A model generated the notes under the pieces. The model made no database searches. It worked only from the letters and a program-made list of their open reading frames with translations, and was not told the origin of the DNA. Source: Lachnospira sp. UBA3790 (GTDB taxonomy: Bacteria > Bacillota > Clostridia > Lachnospirales > Lachnospiraceae). From it: a stretch of DNA of 64,000 nt. Position numbers and translations under genes: made by a program. The stretch lies in assembly GCA_002369135.1 (NCBI GenBank), contig DFEY01000003.1, positions 73,853 through 137,852 of the forward strand. The letters run 5' to 3'. Of the stretch, positions 50,546-59,005 are shown one piece after another. Each line of letters starts with the position of its first letter. Within the stretch, counting starts at the first letter, position 1.

Positions 50546-51187
50546 ATGGCAAACAGATACGACGATGAAACAATGAAATTCATTGAAACAAGAAAGCGCG
50601 TTGCTCACATGAGACGCGAGGAAGCTAGAAGAAAGCGTAATATTATGATTGCAATTATTGCCGCAGTTGTTGTTTTAGTGGTAGTTATTGCAATTGCAGC
50701 TACTTCATGTAGTTGCGGTGGTTCTAAAGAGGAAGCTACTACAGTAGCACCTACTACAGTAGAAACAACTACAGTAGAGGAGACCACGGAAGAGGAAACT
50801 ACAGAAGAGGGAGAGTTCTCAGAAGGCTCAAAGGCATATGTTACTGATGAGGGCGTACGCCTACGTTCAGAGGCATCTACAGATAGTGATATTGTAAACG
50901 AACTATCAAAGGGTGCTGAAGTTACTGTTATCTCAAACGAAGAAGATTGGGTAAAAGTTAAATACGAGGGCGACGAAGGATACATCAAAGGCGAATTCCT
51001 TTCAAGTGAAAAGGTAAAAAGCGGAAGCTCAAGTGATTCAGAAGATAGCAACTCAGACAGTTCTAATGATGACCAGAGAACTATTGAGACTAGAAGAAGA
51101 ACAATCAACTCAGAGACAAAGAAGAGTTCAAGCAATTCAAGTACAAAAAAGAGATCAAACACAAACGATAAAAGAACACTTTACTAA
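50546..51187 (+). CDS. Single-pass membrane protein with extracellular SH3b domain
   Basis: 213 residues: a cytoplasmic Arg-rich start (RKRVAHMRREEARRKR), one helix at about 33-53, a Thr/Glu linker (VAPTTVETTTVEETTEEE), and an SH3_3 domain at about 95-155 (GVRLRSEASTDSDIV, GAEVTVISNEEDWVKVKYEG, EGYIKGEFL). The C-terminus is Ser/Lys/Arg-rich. Bacterial SH3b domains bind wall peptides, so it may be a wall sensor or tether. A TSCSCGG after the helix might be a lipobox-like remnant but is preceded by a long cytoplasmic part. Ribosome site AAGGAG. Confidence 0.82.
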   Translation: MANRYDDETMKFIETRKRVAHMRREEARRKRNIMIAIIAAVVVLVVVIAIAATSCSCGGSKEEATTVAPTTVETTTVEETTEEETTEEGEFSEGSKAYVTDEGVRLRSEASTDSDIVNELSKGAEVTVISNEEDWVKVKYEGDEGYIKGEFLSSEKVKSGSSSDSEDSNSDSSNDDQRTIETRRRTINSETKKSSSNSSTKKRSNTNDKRTLY

Positions 51188-51197
51188 AAAAGATATC

Positions 51198-51227
51198 AAA
51201 AAGGAGCTCGAACAGAGCTCCTTTTTT
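51198..51227 (+). terminator. Terminator just before folC
   Basis: A 12-bp stem (AAAAAGGAGCTC with GAGCTCCTTTTT) ends in six T. The folC ATG lies 11 bases later and its ribosome site AAAGGG touches the T run. Confidence 0.88.
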
Positions 51228-51237
51228 AAAGGGTAAA

Positions 51238-52377
51238 ATGAATTACAAAGAAGCAAGAGAATATTTAGAGAGCACAAATAAATATGGAAGCATCTTGGGA
51301 CTAAACACTATCAAGGAACTTCTTAAGAGAATTGGTAATCCACAGGACAAACTTAAAGTCGTACACTTTGCAGGAACTAATGGCAAAGGATCTACTATGG
51401 CTTACTTAGAGAGCACTTTGCTATGTGCTGGATATTCTGTTGGTAAGTATAATTCACCGGTGGTCTTTGACGAGAGGGAGAATATTACTGTAGATAAAAC
51501 TCCAATCTCTGAGGAGGATGTGGCAAAGTACATCACGACACTAAAAAAGGTAAGTGAAGAAATGGTATCAGATGGACTAAACCATCCTACTAGATTTGAG
51601 ATAGAAACTGCCATGGCTTTTATGTTCTTTGCAGAAGCCGAGTTGGATGTATGCCTTATTGAGTGTGGAATGGGTGGAAGAGATGACGCTACCAATGTGT
51701 TTGAAGATAAACTTTTGGCGGTGATTACGAATATAAGCCTTGATCACACAAAAGAGCTTGGAGATACTATAGAAGAAATAAAAGAAAACAAAGAGGGCAT
51801 TATAAAGAATGGTTGCCCGGTTGTTTATTCAGGAACTATGGGCAGTATTGAAGAGATAAACCAAGAGACTGCCATCAGAGCAGCAGAGGAATTGCAAAAA
51901 CAGGGATTTAAACTAAAGAAATATATAAACGAGGGAATAGCTGAAACTTATTGGCCTGGTCGCATGGAAACTATATGCGAAGAACCTTTGTTTATTATCG
52001 ATGGAGCGCACAACCCTGGCGCTGTTTTAAAGTTAAGAGACTATATTGATTTACATTTTACAAATAAAACAATTACCTTTATAATGGGTGTGTTGGCCGA
52101 CAAAGACTTTGCCGAAGAGGCAAATATTATTGGGAAAAAAGCAACAAAAATTTATACGATTACTCCGAATAATAGCAGGGGTCTTAGCGCGTCTGGGCTT
52201 AGTGATGTTATTAGTGAATACAATGATAACGTTGTGTCAACAAAGAGCATTGAAGAAGCAGTAGAGAGCGCAGTTAGAGATGTTCAAACTGACGAGTCGG
52301 ATATGATTATCGCTTTTGGTTCTCTTTCGATTTTGAAAGACATCAAAGAAGCGGCAAATAAAATATTAAACAGTTAA
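51238..52377 (+). CDS. folC: Folylpolyglutamate/dihydrofolate synthase
   Basis: 379 residues, somewhat shorter than the usual 420-440. The P loop is AGTNGKGSTMAYLES (about 45-59), followed by the omega loop, SPVVFDERENI, ECGMGGRDDATNV, ITNISLDHTKELGDT, and the C-terminal ligase domain IDGAHNPGAVLKL, GVLADKDF. It adds glutamate to dihydropteroate and folates. It is first in a folate operon: folC, folE, folP, folBK. Some trimming between IIKNGCPVVY and the Rossmann-like end accounts for the shorter length. Expression must either pass the hairpin directly upstream or start inside it. Confidence 0.92.
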   Translation: MNYKEAREYLESTNKYGSILGLNTIKELLKRIGNPQDKLKVVHFAGTNGKGSTMAYLESTLLCAGYSVGKYNSPVVFDERENITVDKTPISEEDVAKYITTLKKVSEEMVSDGLNHPTRFEIETAMAFMFFAEAELDVCLIECGMGGRDDATNVFEDKLLAVITNISLDHTKELGDTIEEIKENKEGIIKNGCPVVYSGTMGSIEEINQETAIRAAEELQKQGFKLKKYINEGIAETYWPGRMETICEEPLFIIDGAHNPGAVLKLRDYIDLHFTNKTITFIMGVLADKDFAEEANIIGKKATKIYTITPNNSRGLSASGLSDVISEYNDNVVSTKSIEEAVESAVRDVQTDESDMIIAFGSLSILKDIKEAANKILNS

Positions 52378-52397
52378 AGCCGAAAGGAGAGATTGAC

Positions 52398-52964
52398 ATG
52401 TTTGATAGAGAGAAGATAGAAGAAGCAGTAAAATTAATGCTTGAAGGTATTGGCGAGGATACCGAGAGAGAGGGATTAAAGGATACTCCAGCTAGAGTAG
52501 CCAGAATGTATGAAGAATTATTTGCAGGAATGAACCAGGATGCCAGCGAGCATCTATCTTGCACATTTAGTTGTGATAATAACAACGTAGTAATAGAAAA
52601 AGATATAACTTTTTATTCCACATGTGAACACCACATTATGCCATTTTATGGAAAGGCACACATCGCCTATATTCCAAAGGGCAAAGTAGTGGGAATTAGC
52701 AAACTTGCTAGAACTGTGGAAGTATACGCTAGAAGACTTCAGATTCAAGAGCAGATGACTGAGCAAATAGCACAGGCTATTTACGATGGTCTAGATGCCG
52801 AGGGCGTTTTGGTGTTAGTGGAAGCAGAGCATATGTGTATGTCTGCTAGAGGCATCAAGAAACCTGGAAGCAAGACTATTAGTATGTCTACAAAGGGTGT
52901 CTTTGAATCGGACACTAAACTAAAAGAAGAAGTTGTTATGCTTATGAGAAGCGAGGAAAAATAA
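52398..52964 (+). CDS. folE: GTP cyclohydrolase I
   Basis: 188 residues, standard size for type IA. Zinc ligands are in FYSTCEHHIMPFYG (Cys and His) and EAEHMCMSARGIKKPG (Cys). LSKLARTVEVYARRLQIQEQ-like helix sequence and the N-terminal EREGLKDTPARVARMYEELF are diagnostic. It turns GTP into dihydroneopterin triphosphate, the first step of folate synthesis. Its stop overlaps the ATG of folP by one base. GAAAGGAGA precedes its ATG. Confidence 0.97.
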   Translation: MFDREKIEEAVKLMLEGIGEDTEREGLKDTPARVARMYEELFAGMNQDASEHLSCTFSCDNNNVVIEKDITFYSTCEHHIMPFYGKAHIAYIPKGKVVGISKLARTVEVYARRLQIQEQMTEQIAQAIYDGLDAEGVLVLVEAEHMCMSARGIKKPGSKTISMSTKGVFESDTKLKEEVVMLMRSEEK

Positions 52965-53833
52965 TGGCTAAGGATTACAGTATTAATATAGATAGAGAAC
53001 CCGTAATAATGGGTATTTTAAATGTCACACCAGATTCATTTTCTGATGGTGGCAAATATTATAATAAGATAGATAAAGCTCTAGCGCATGTTGAGCAGAT
53101 GACAAATGATGGCGCAAAGATTATTGATATAGGTGGGGAATCTACTAGACCGGGATATACACCTATCACTATTGCTGAGGAATTGGATAGGGTCATTCCT
53201 ATTATTGAAGCTATTAGAAAGCGCTTTGAAGTTCCTTTGTCTATCGACACTTACAAAGCAGCAGTGGCACAGGCGGCTGTGGATGCTGGTTGCGATATGA
53301 TTAATGATATTTGGGGCTTTAGAGGTCATATGGCTTTAAAACATATGAAGTTTAATGACACGTCTTTGCAGACGCCGTTTGTGAAGTCTATGGCAAAGGT
53401 TGTGGCTGAGACTGGGGTGCCAGTGATAGTTGGTCATAATAGATTTAAGCCAAAGTATGATGACTTTATGCAAGATGTACTAAACGACCTTCGCGAGTCT
53501 ATCGATTTAGGACACGCAGCAGGTGTAAGGGATAATCAAATAATAGTGGATCCAGGCGTTGGATTTGCAAAAACATACAAGCAAAACTTATATATTGTTA
53601 ACCATATAGAAGAAATTAGAAAGATGGGATATCCAGTTATGCTTGGATGTTCTAGGAAATCAGTTATTAGAAAAACTCTGGGCGTGGAAGACACTGATGT
53701 GCTAGGCGGTTCTGTGGCAACTACTGTAATAGGCCTAGATCGCGGTGCTAGACTATTTAGAGTTCATGATGTAAAAGAAAACTATCAGGCTATGATGACT
53801 GCTTGGAAATTTATGAATTCGCAAAGATACTAA
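52964..53833 (+). CDS. folP: Dihydropteroate synthase
   Basis: 289 residues. It starts with the classic IMGILNVTPDSFSDGGKYY, then IDIGGESTRPGYTPI, SIDTYKAAVAQAAVDAG, MINDIWGFRG and IVDPGVGFAKTYKQN, ending with GCSRKSVIRKTLG. It joins 4-aminobenzoate to the pterin pyrophosphate and is the sulfonamide target. The ATG overlaps the folE stop. A short 23-base gap leads to the folB-folK fusion. Confidence 0.97.
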   Translation: MAKDYSINIDREPVIMGILNVTPDSFSDGGKYYNKIDKALAHVEQMTNDGAKIIDIGGESTRPGYTPITIAEELDRVIPIIEAIRKRFEVPLSIDTYKAAVAQAAVDAGCDMINDIWGFRGHMALKHMKFNDTSLQTPFVKSMAKVVAETGVPVIVGHNRFKPKYDDFMQDVLNDLRESIDLGHAAGVRDNQIIVDPGVGFAKTYKQNLYIVNHIEEIRKMGYPVMLGCSRKSVIRKTLGVEDTDVLGGSVATTVIGLDRGARLFRVHDVKENYQAMMTAWKFMNSQRY

Positions 53834-53856
53834 GGTGTCTGCGACAAAGGATAAAT

Positions 53857-54720
53857 ATGGATTGCATTAACATTAAAAAACTTGAAATATTTGCATACCA
53901 TGGCGTGAATGAAGAAGAAAAGGAAAATGGACAAACCTTCTTTATAAACGCCACTATTTATAGTGACATAGTAACTCCAGGTCTTAGTGATGATTTGGAA
54001 GATACAGTAAACTATTCAAAGGTTTGTAAGTTTATAAATAAGTTCTTTACAGAGAATCGTTTTGATTTGATAGAAGCAGCAGCTATTCAGACATCAAGAG
54101 CAGTTCTTAAGAACTTTCCAAAGATTAGAAAGATAGATTTAGAAGTTAATAAGCCTGAAGCTCCTGTATCACTAAGTTTTGAAAACATTTCAGTTAAGGT
54201 AACTTCTGAGTGGAAGAAAGCTTACCTAAGTATTGGCTCAAATATAGGTGATAAAGAAGCATATCTAAATGGCGCAGTAGAAGAGTTTTATAATGATGAT
54301 AACTGCAGAGTAAACGCAGTTTCAAACTTCGTTGAAACAAAGCCTTACGGCCCGGTAGAGCAGGACAACTTCTTAAACGGCTGTGTAGAGATTGAAACTT
54401 TATATTCTGCTAGAGAACTTCTAGATAGAATTCATGAGATAGAAAATGATAACGAGCGCACAAGAGAAGTTCACTGGGGACCAAGAACACTTGATATTGA
54501 TATTGTGTTCTTTGGCGAGGAAGTGATAGATGAACCTGATTTAAAAATTCCGCATATCGAGATGCATAAGCGTGCGTTTGTGCTAGAACCTTTGAATCAG
54601 ATAGCGCCAAATGCTGTTCATCCTTTATTTGGTAAGTCGGTTGGTCAGCTAAGAGACGAGTGCGATGACGATACAGTAAATAAATGCGCAGGTTGCGGTG
54701 GATGCCCTGCAAATAAATAA
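53857..54720 (+). CDS. folBK: Bifunctional dihydroneopterin aldolase / HPPK (FolB-FolK fusion)
   Basis: 287 residues from the ATG at 53857, with AAAGGATAA upstream. Residues 1-115 are FolB (IKKLEIFAYHGVNEEEKENG, DTVNYSKVCKFINKFF, VNKPEAPVSLSFENISV). Residues 118-270 are FolK (KAYLSIGSNIGDKEAYLNGA, FVETKPYGPVEQDNFLNGCV, RTLDIDIVFFGEEVIDEPDL, IPHIEMHKRAFVLEPLNQIA). The two enzymes make and activate hydroxymethyl-dihydropterin for FolP. The last residues KCAGCGGCPANK form a short cysteine-rich tail not needed in either enzyme; it might bind metal. The fusion completes the folate operon; pheA starts 15 bases later. Confidence 0.94.
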   Translation: MDCINIKKLEIFAYHGVNEEEKENGQTFFINATIYSDIVTPGLSDDLEDTVNYSKVCKFINKFFTENRFDLIEAAAIQTSRAVLKNFPKIRKIDLEVNKPEAPVSLSFENISVKVTSEWKKAYLSIGSNIGDKEAYLNGAVEEFYNDDNCRVNAVSNFVETKPYGPVEQDNFLNGCVEIETLYSARELLDRIHEIENDNERTREVHWGPRTLDIDIVFFGEEVIDEPDLKIPHIEMHKRAFVLEPLNQIAPNAVHPLFGKSVGQLRDECDDDTVNKCAGCGGCPANK

Positions 54721-54735
54721 TAGTTGGTAAAGATT

Positions 54736-55863
54736 ATGGATGATTTATTAAAGTACAGAAATCGAATAGATGAGATTGATGATGAGATAGTTAAACTCTT
54801 TTTAGAGCGCATCGATATTTCAAAAGATGTAGCTGACTACAAAATCAAAAATGGAAAGCCAGTTCTAGACAGAGAAAGAGAACTATCAAAGTTGGAGAAA
54901 CTAAAGAGCATAGCCCCTGAAAAGTTTGAGGCTTTAGGTATTGCTGAGTTGTTTGAGCAGATTATGGCGATGTCTAGAAAGTATCAATACATTAAGATGG
55001 GTGAAGTTGGAAAGCTAGATGACTTTGGATTTGAGATAGTAAATGAGATTCCAAAGACAAATGTTAAAGTGGCATACCAAGGAATACCTGGTGCTTATTC
55101 TCAGCAAGCGGCTAGCGAGTACTTTGGCGATGGCGCAGAGTATGTGCACGTTACTACATTTAGAGAGGCTGTTGAGACAGTAAAAAACGGAGAGGCTGAT
55201 TATGCGGTTCTTCCTTTTGAAAATTCATCAGCTGGTATAGTGGCAGACGTTTACGATTTGCTAGTGGAATATGACACTTACATCATGGATACTTTTGATA
55301 TAAAGATTAAGCATTGCTTGTGTGGTATTAAGGGTTCAACTATCGACGATATAAAAGAGATTTACTCACATCCTCAAGCCTTTATGCAGAGCAATGAGTT
55401 TATAGAAGAGCACGGCTTTAGCAAGATCAATCTTGCTAACACAGCTATCAGTGCTAGATATATTTCGGAGCAGACTGATAAATCAAGAGGCTGTATTTGT
55501 AGCGAGAATGCTGCAGAGATTTATGGCTTAGAGATTCTAGAGAAGAATATTAACTTTACGGCGAAGAACACTACAAAGTTTATTATTATCAGCAATAAGA
55601 AAGTGGCTAGAAAAGACGCCGGACTTATCTGTATAAGTTTTGAGATGCCTCACGAGAGTGGAACGCTTTACCAGATGCTATCTCATATCATTTATAACAA
55701 TTTGAATATGACAAGCATCCAATCGCGTCCTATCCCAGATAGAAAGTGGGAGTACAGATTCTATGTAGAGTTTGAGGGTAAGATAACGGATAAGGATGTT
55801 ATGAACGCACTTAGCGGAATAGTAGGAGAAGCGTTAAATGCTAAAATATTAGGAAACTACTAA
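54736..55863 (+). CDS. pheA: Bifunctional chorismate mutase / prephenate dehydratase
   Basis: 375 residues from the ATG at 54736 (an upstream in-frame TTG at 54724 has no better site; both ribosome sites are weak). Residues about 1-90 are an AroQ-type chorismate mutase (YRNRIDEIDDEIVKLFLERI, VADYKIKNGKPVLDRERE). Residues about 110-285 are the prephenate dehydratase (VAYQGIPGAYSQQAASEYFG, YAVLPFENSSAGIVADVYDL, NTTKFIIIS with the TKF motif). An ACT domain ends the protein with ESGTLYQMLSHI and IQSRPIPDRKWEYRFYVE, the phenylalanine-binding site. It makes phenylpyruvate and is feedback-controlled. It probably rides on the folate operon transcript. Confidence 0.95.
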   Translation: MDDLLKYRNRIDEIDDEIVKLFLERIDISKDVADYKIKNGKPVLDRERELSKLEKLKSIAPEKFEALGIAELFEQIMAMSRKYQYIKMGEVGKLDDFGFEIVNEIPKTNVKVAYQGIPGAYSQQAASEYFGDGAEYVHVTTFREAVETVKNGEADYAVLPFENSSAGIVADVYDLLVEYDTYIMDTFDIKIKHCLCGIKGSTIDDIKEIYSHPQAFMQSNEFIEEHGFSKINLANTAISARYISEQTDKSRGCICSENAAEIYGLEILEKNINFTAKNTTKFIIISNKKVARKDAGLICISFEMPHESGTLYQMLSHIIYNNLNMTSIQSRPIPDRKWEYRFYVEFEGKITDKDVMNALSGIVGEALNAKILGNY

Positions 55864-55891
55864 AAAAGAGGATTCGTATGAATCCTCTTTT
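55864..55891. terminator. Bidirectional terminator, pheA and alpha/beta hydrolase
   Basis: AAAAGAGGATTC and GAATCCTCTTTT form a 12-bp perfect stem with GTAT loop, between convergent genes. Confidence 0.9.
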
Positions 55892-55892
55892 A

Positions 55893-56810
55893 TTATTCTA
55901 TATTATCTAACGTGTCTTGATCTCTTAGTGGCCCTTTGACTTTCAAGTATTTGACTATGTCGTCAAAGACCTCTTTGTTTCTAGGCTCTTGGAATATCTC
56001 ATGTCTCATATCTTCATAAAGTCTGTAGACAACATTTCTAAATCTTCTATGTCTTATAAAGTTAACAGACTTTTTAAATGCCGTATCGTTTACTCTACAT
56101 GGATCTTCAGCACCTGATGCAAACATAATAGGAAGCTCCAACTCTTTAAATCTCCAACCTTGCTTGCTGTAAACTGAACCCATTAGGTTAAATAAAGTTA
56201 AATATCCATTTATTGTAAAGTAGAAACCACATCTTGGATCTGCATTATATTCATCCACCACGTCTCGATCTGAACAAAGCCATGCGTTTAAGATTCCTTC
56301 TTTCTTGAAGGCTCTCTCAAATGGTCCGAAAACCAACTTGGTAATAAGTGGACTTCTATATTTTTCGCCTTTAAAGAATTTAATTACTTTGGCTAAAAAC
56401 TTACCCGCGCCCACTCCAGGCTTCATAGCTGGAAGACCTGATAGAACAAGAGCATCTATATTTCTAGAACGCTTCTTTATAAATGACAAAGCGATTAGCG
56501 AACCCATGCTGTGTCCAAGCAAAATCAAAGGTAGTTTTGGAAACTCACGTCTTAAATACATAGTGAAATTTTCTACATCATCAGTAAGTCCTTTGTATCC
56601 GTCCTCGCCAAAGAAACCATAGTCATCCTCAGTTAAAACGTTTTCACCATGACCGCGCAAATCTGAGATAGCACAAATAAAGCCGCGCTTGTTAAACTCA
56701 TTCATAGTGTTAACGTAGCGCTCTTTGTGCTCGCACATTCCGTGGATTATCTCTATAACACCAATAGGTTCTGTGCCTTCTGGTGGGTATGTAATCATAC
56801 TACCTTTCAT
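55893..56810 (-). CDS. Alpha/beta hydrolase, monoacylglycerol lipase/serine aminopeptidase S33-like
   Basis: 305 residues. The start EPIGVIEIIHGMCEHKERYV holds the oxyanion HG motif; DLRGHGEN follows; the nucleophile elbow is LLGHSMGSLIALSF; the acid is in FASGAEDPCRV and the histidine in YEDMRHEIFQEP. This order matches Hydrolase_4 (lysophospholipase/monoacylglycerol lipase). No signal peptide, so it acts in the cytoplasm or at the inner membrane face, probably on lysolipids or acylglycerols. GGAGACTATT lies before the ATG. Confidence 0.9.
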   Translation of the reverse strand: MKGSMITYPPEGTEPIGVIEIIHGMCEHKERYVNTMNEFNKRGFICAISDLRGHGENVLTEDDYGFFGEDGYKGLTDDVENFTMYLRREFPKLPLILLGHSMGSLIALSFIKKRSRNIDALVLSGLPAMKPGVGAGKFLAKVIKFFKGEKYRSPLITKLVFGPFERAFKKEGILNAWLCSDRDVVDEYNADPRCGFYFTINGYLTLFNLMGSVYSKQGWRFKELELPIMFASGAEDPCRVNDTAFKKSVNFIRHRRFRNVVYRLYEDMRHEIFQEPRNKEVFDDIVKYLKVKGPLRDQDTLDNIE

Positions 56811-56957
56811 AATAGTCTCCTCATTTCCATAGAAATTATATCAGTTTTAAGAAGAATAGGCAAAAGAATTGAGCGAGTTATTAAAAAATAATCAAAAAGT
56901 GTGTTTTTTTAAGAGTAAAAGTATTATAATCTTTCTTGAGACTAGGGAGATTACGTT

Positions 56958-58280
56958 TTGTCAATTTTTAAAAGAATCAATTCATTTCAGATTATTGTAA
57001 TGGGATTTTTAGCAGTAGTGCTAATAGGGTCCCTATTATTAATGTTACCTATTTCTTCCAGAACGGGTCAAATCACACACTTTAAAGATACTTCTTTTAC
57101 AGCGGTCTCCGCTGTTTGTGTTACAGGATTGGTGTTAAAAGATACAGCCACATACTGGTCTGAATTTGGACAGGCTATCATTTTGATTCTAATCCAAATC
57201 GGTGGATTGGGTGTTATTAGTGTGGCTTCTATTTTTGCTATGCTAATAGGCAAAAACTTTAGTCTAAAAACTAGAAGCCTAATGCAAGATGCCATCTCAG
57301 CTCCAAAGGTAGGTGGGATAGTAAGGATTACAAGATTTATTGTGATACTTACTATCTGCTTAGAGACTGTGGGTGCACTTGTAATGATGCCAACGTTTTG
57401 TGGCAAGTTTGGCGTAAGAGGTGTTTGGATGTCTTTCTTCCATTCAATTTCTGCTTTCTGTAATGCAGGTTTTGATATTATGGGAACAGAAAAAGCAAAG
57501 TTTGCTTCTCTCACTAGTTTTGTAGGAAACCCAGTCATCAATATTACTATAATGATTCTAATAGTAGTAGGTGGTATAGGATTCCTAGTAATACATGACA
57601 TTAAAGATAATAAACTGCATCTTAGTAAATATAGTTTGCACACAAAGATAGTGCTAGTGACTACAGCTATATTGATTTTAGTGCCAGCCATTATCTTTTT
57701 CTTTAGACAGTATGCTAATATGCCAATGGGCGAAAGAACTTTGGCGTCGTTTTTTCAAGCCGTCACACCAAGGACAGCTGGTTTTAATACTACGGATATG
57801 AGTAAACTTGGGGATGGAAGTAAAGTTATTACCACTATGTTAATGTTGATTGGTGGTTCACCAGGATCCACAGCGGGTGGTATGAAAACTACTACTATAG
57901 CAATACTACTGGTAAACACTTTTGCTGTACTAAAGAGAAGTAGTGAAGCAGAAATTTTTAAAAGAAGAATAGAGGGCTACGCCCTTAGAACAGCATCTGC
58001 ATTATTCTTTTACTATATAGGTATGTTTACTTTGTGCAGTGCTATTATAAGCGCTATAGAAAAAATTTCGATTACACAGTGTATGTTTGAAACAGCGTCC
58101 GCTTTGGGAACTGTAGGTTTGACTTTGGGTATAACACCTCATCTAAGTACGGCATCACATGTAATATTGATGATTTTGATGTTCTTAGGAAGAGTGGGAG
58201 GTATGACTATTATATTTGCCACCATATCTAAATCAGGCGTTATTTCAAAGTTACCTAAAGAAGATGTAATTGTAGGATAA
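56958..58280 (+). CDS. ktrB: KtrB/TrkH-type potassium uptake membrane subunit
   Basis: 440 residues from a TTG start with GGGAGA seven bases before it. It has the four-fold M1-P-M2 plan of the TrkH/KtrB family: FTAVSAVCVTGLVLKDTATY in the first pore loop, FHSISAFCNAGFDIMGTE in the second, AVTPRTAGFNTTDMSKLGDG in the third, and FETASALGTVGLTLGITPHL in the fourth. Each loop carries the selectivity glycine. With KtrA, encoded nine bases downstream, it imports potassium with sodium. GGSPGSTAGGMKTTTIAILL is the M2C-type gating region. Confidence 0.94.
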   Translation: MSIFKRINSFQIIVMGFLAVVLIGSLLLMLPISSRTGQITHFKDTSFTAVSAVCVTGLVLKDTATYWSEFGQAIILILIQIGGLGVISVASIFAMLIGKNFSLKTRSLMQDAISAPKVGGIVRITRFIVILTICLETVGALVMMPTFCGKFGVRGVWMSFFHSISAFCNAGFDIMGTEKAKFASLTSFVGNPVINITIMILIVVGGIGFLVIHDIKDNKLHLSKYSLHTKIVLVTTAILILVPAIIFFFRQYANMPMGERTLASFFQAVTPRTAGFNTTDMSKLGDGSKVITTMLMLIGGSPGSTAGGMKTTTIAILLVNTFAVLKRSSEAEIFKRRIEGYALRTASALFFYYIGMFTLCSAIISAIEKISITQCMFETASALGTVGLTLGITPHLSTASHVILMILMFLGRVGGMTIIFATISKSGVISKLPKEDVIVG

Positions 58281-58289
58281 GGAGAAGAA

Positions 58290-58937
58290 ATGAAAACATT
58301 TTTATTATTAGGTTTGGGTCGACTTGGCTCAAAGTTAGCGAAAGAATTGAGTGAAACTGGTCACGAGGTAATGGTGGTCGACAGAAATGAAGACAGAGTA
58401 AATAGGGTTATGCCTTATGTCACGAGTGCTAAAATTGGTAATGCAGTGGATCCAGATCTTTTGGCAAGTTTGGGAGTAAGTAATTTTGATGCATGCTTTG
58501 TTACAATGCACACTGATTTCCAAAACTCTTTGGAGGCTACATATCAGCTAAAAGAATTGGGCGCCAAAATGGTAGTTTCTAGAGCGGAGAGTGATACTCA
58601 TGAGAAGTTCTTGCTGAAGAATGGCGCAGATAGAGTTATTTATCCAGAAAAACAAGTAGCTAAATGGACTGCTATCAAGTATATATCAGAGGATATCGGA
58701 AGCTTCATGGAATTGGATGGAGAACACTGTATTCTGGAAGTAGATGTTAAAGATGATTGGGTAGGAAAGAGAATGGATGAAATTCATATCCGTAAAAAAT
58801 ACGACATCAACGTTTTGGCTATCAAAAAGGGTGATGAAATGAATATGAAAATCGGCCCAGATACTGTGTTTGAAGAGGGCGATTTGATGGTCGTTCTTGG
58901 CTCAATCAAAAAAATTAAAAAATGTTTTAAATACTAA
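58290..58937 (+). CDS. ktrA: KtrA/TrkA potassium channel regulatory subunit (RCK)
   Basis: 215 residues. RCK_N with nucleotide loop LLLGLGRLGSKLAKELSE and VVDRNEDRVN (about 1-120), then RCK_C at about 140-210 (KRMDEIHIRKKYDINVLAI, FEEGDLMVVLGSI). It binds ATP/ADP and, in Firmicutes, cyclic di-AMP through the RCK_C domain, gating KtrB. Ribosome site AAGGAG. No terminator is clear before the following GH13-like gene. Confidence 0.94.
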   Translation: MKTFLLLGLGRLGSKLAKELSETGHEVMVVDRNEDRVNRVMPYVTSAKIGNAVDPDLLASLGVSNFDACFVTMHTDFQNSLEATYQLKELGAKMVVSRAESDTHEKFLLKNGADRVIYPEKQVAKWTAIKYISEDIGSFMELDGEHCILEVDVKDDWVGKRMDEIHIRKKYDINVLAIKKGDEMNMKIGPDTVFEEGDLMVVLGSIKKIKKCFKY

Positions 58938-59005
58938 TAAAAAGTTCTTTATAATGTTATAATAATAAGTGGCGTTTTATGTAGTGTATAACGAAAGGAA
59001 CGACT

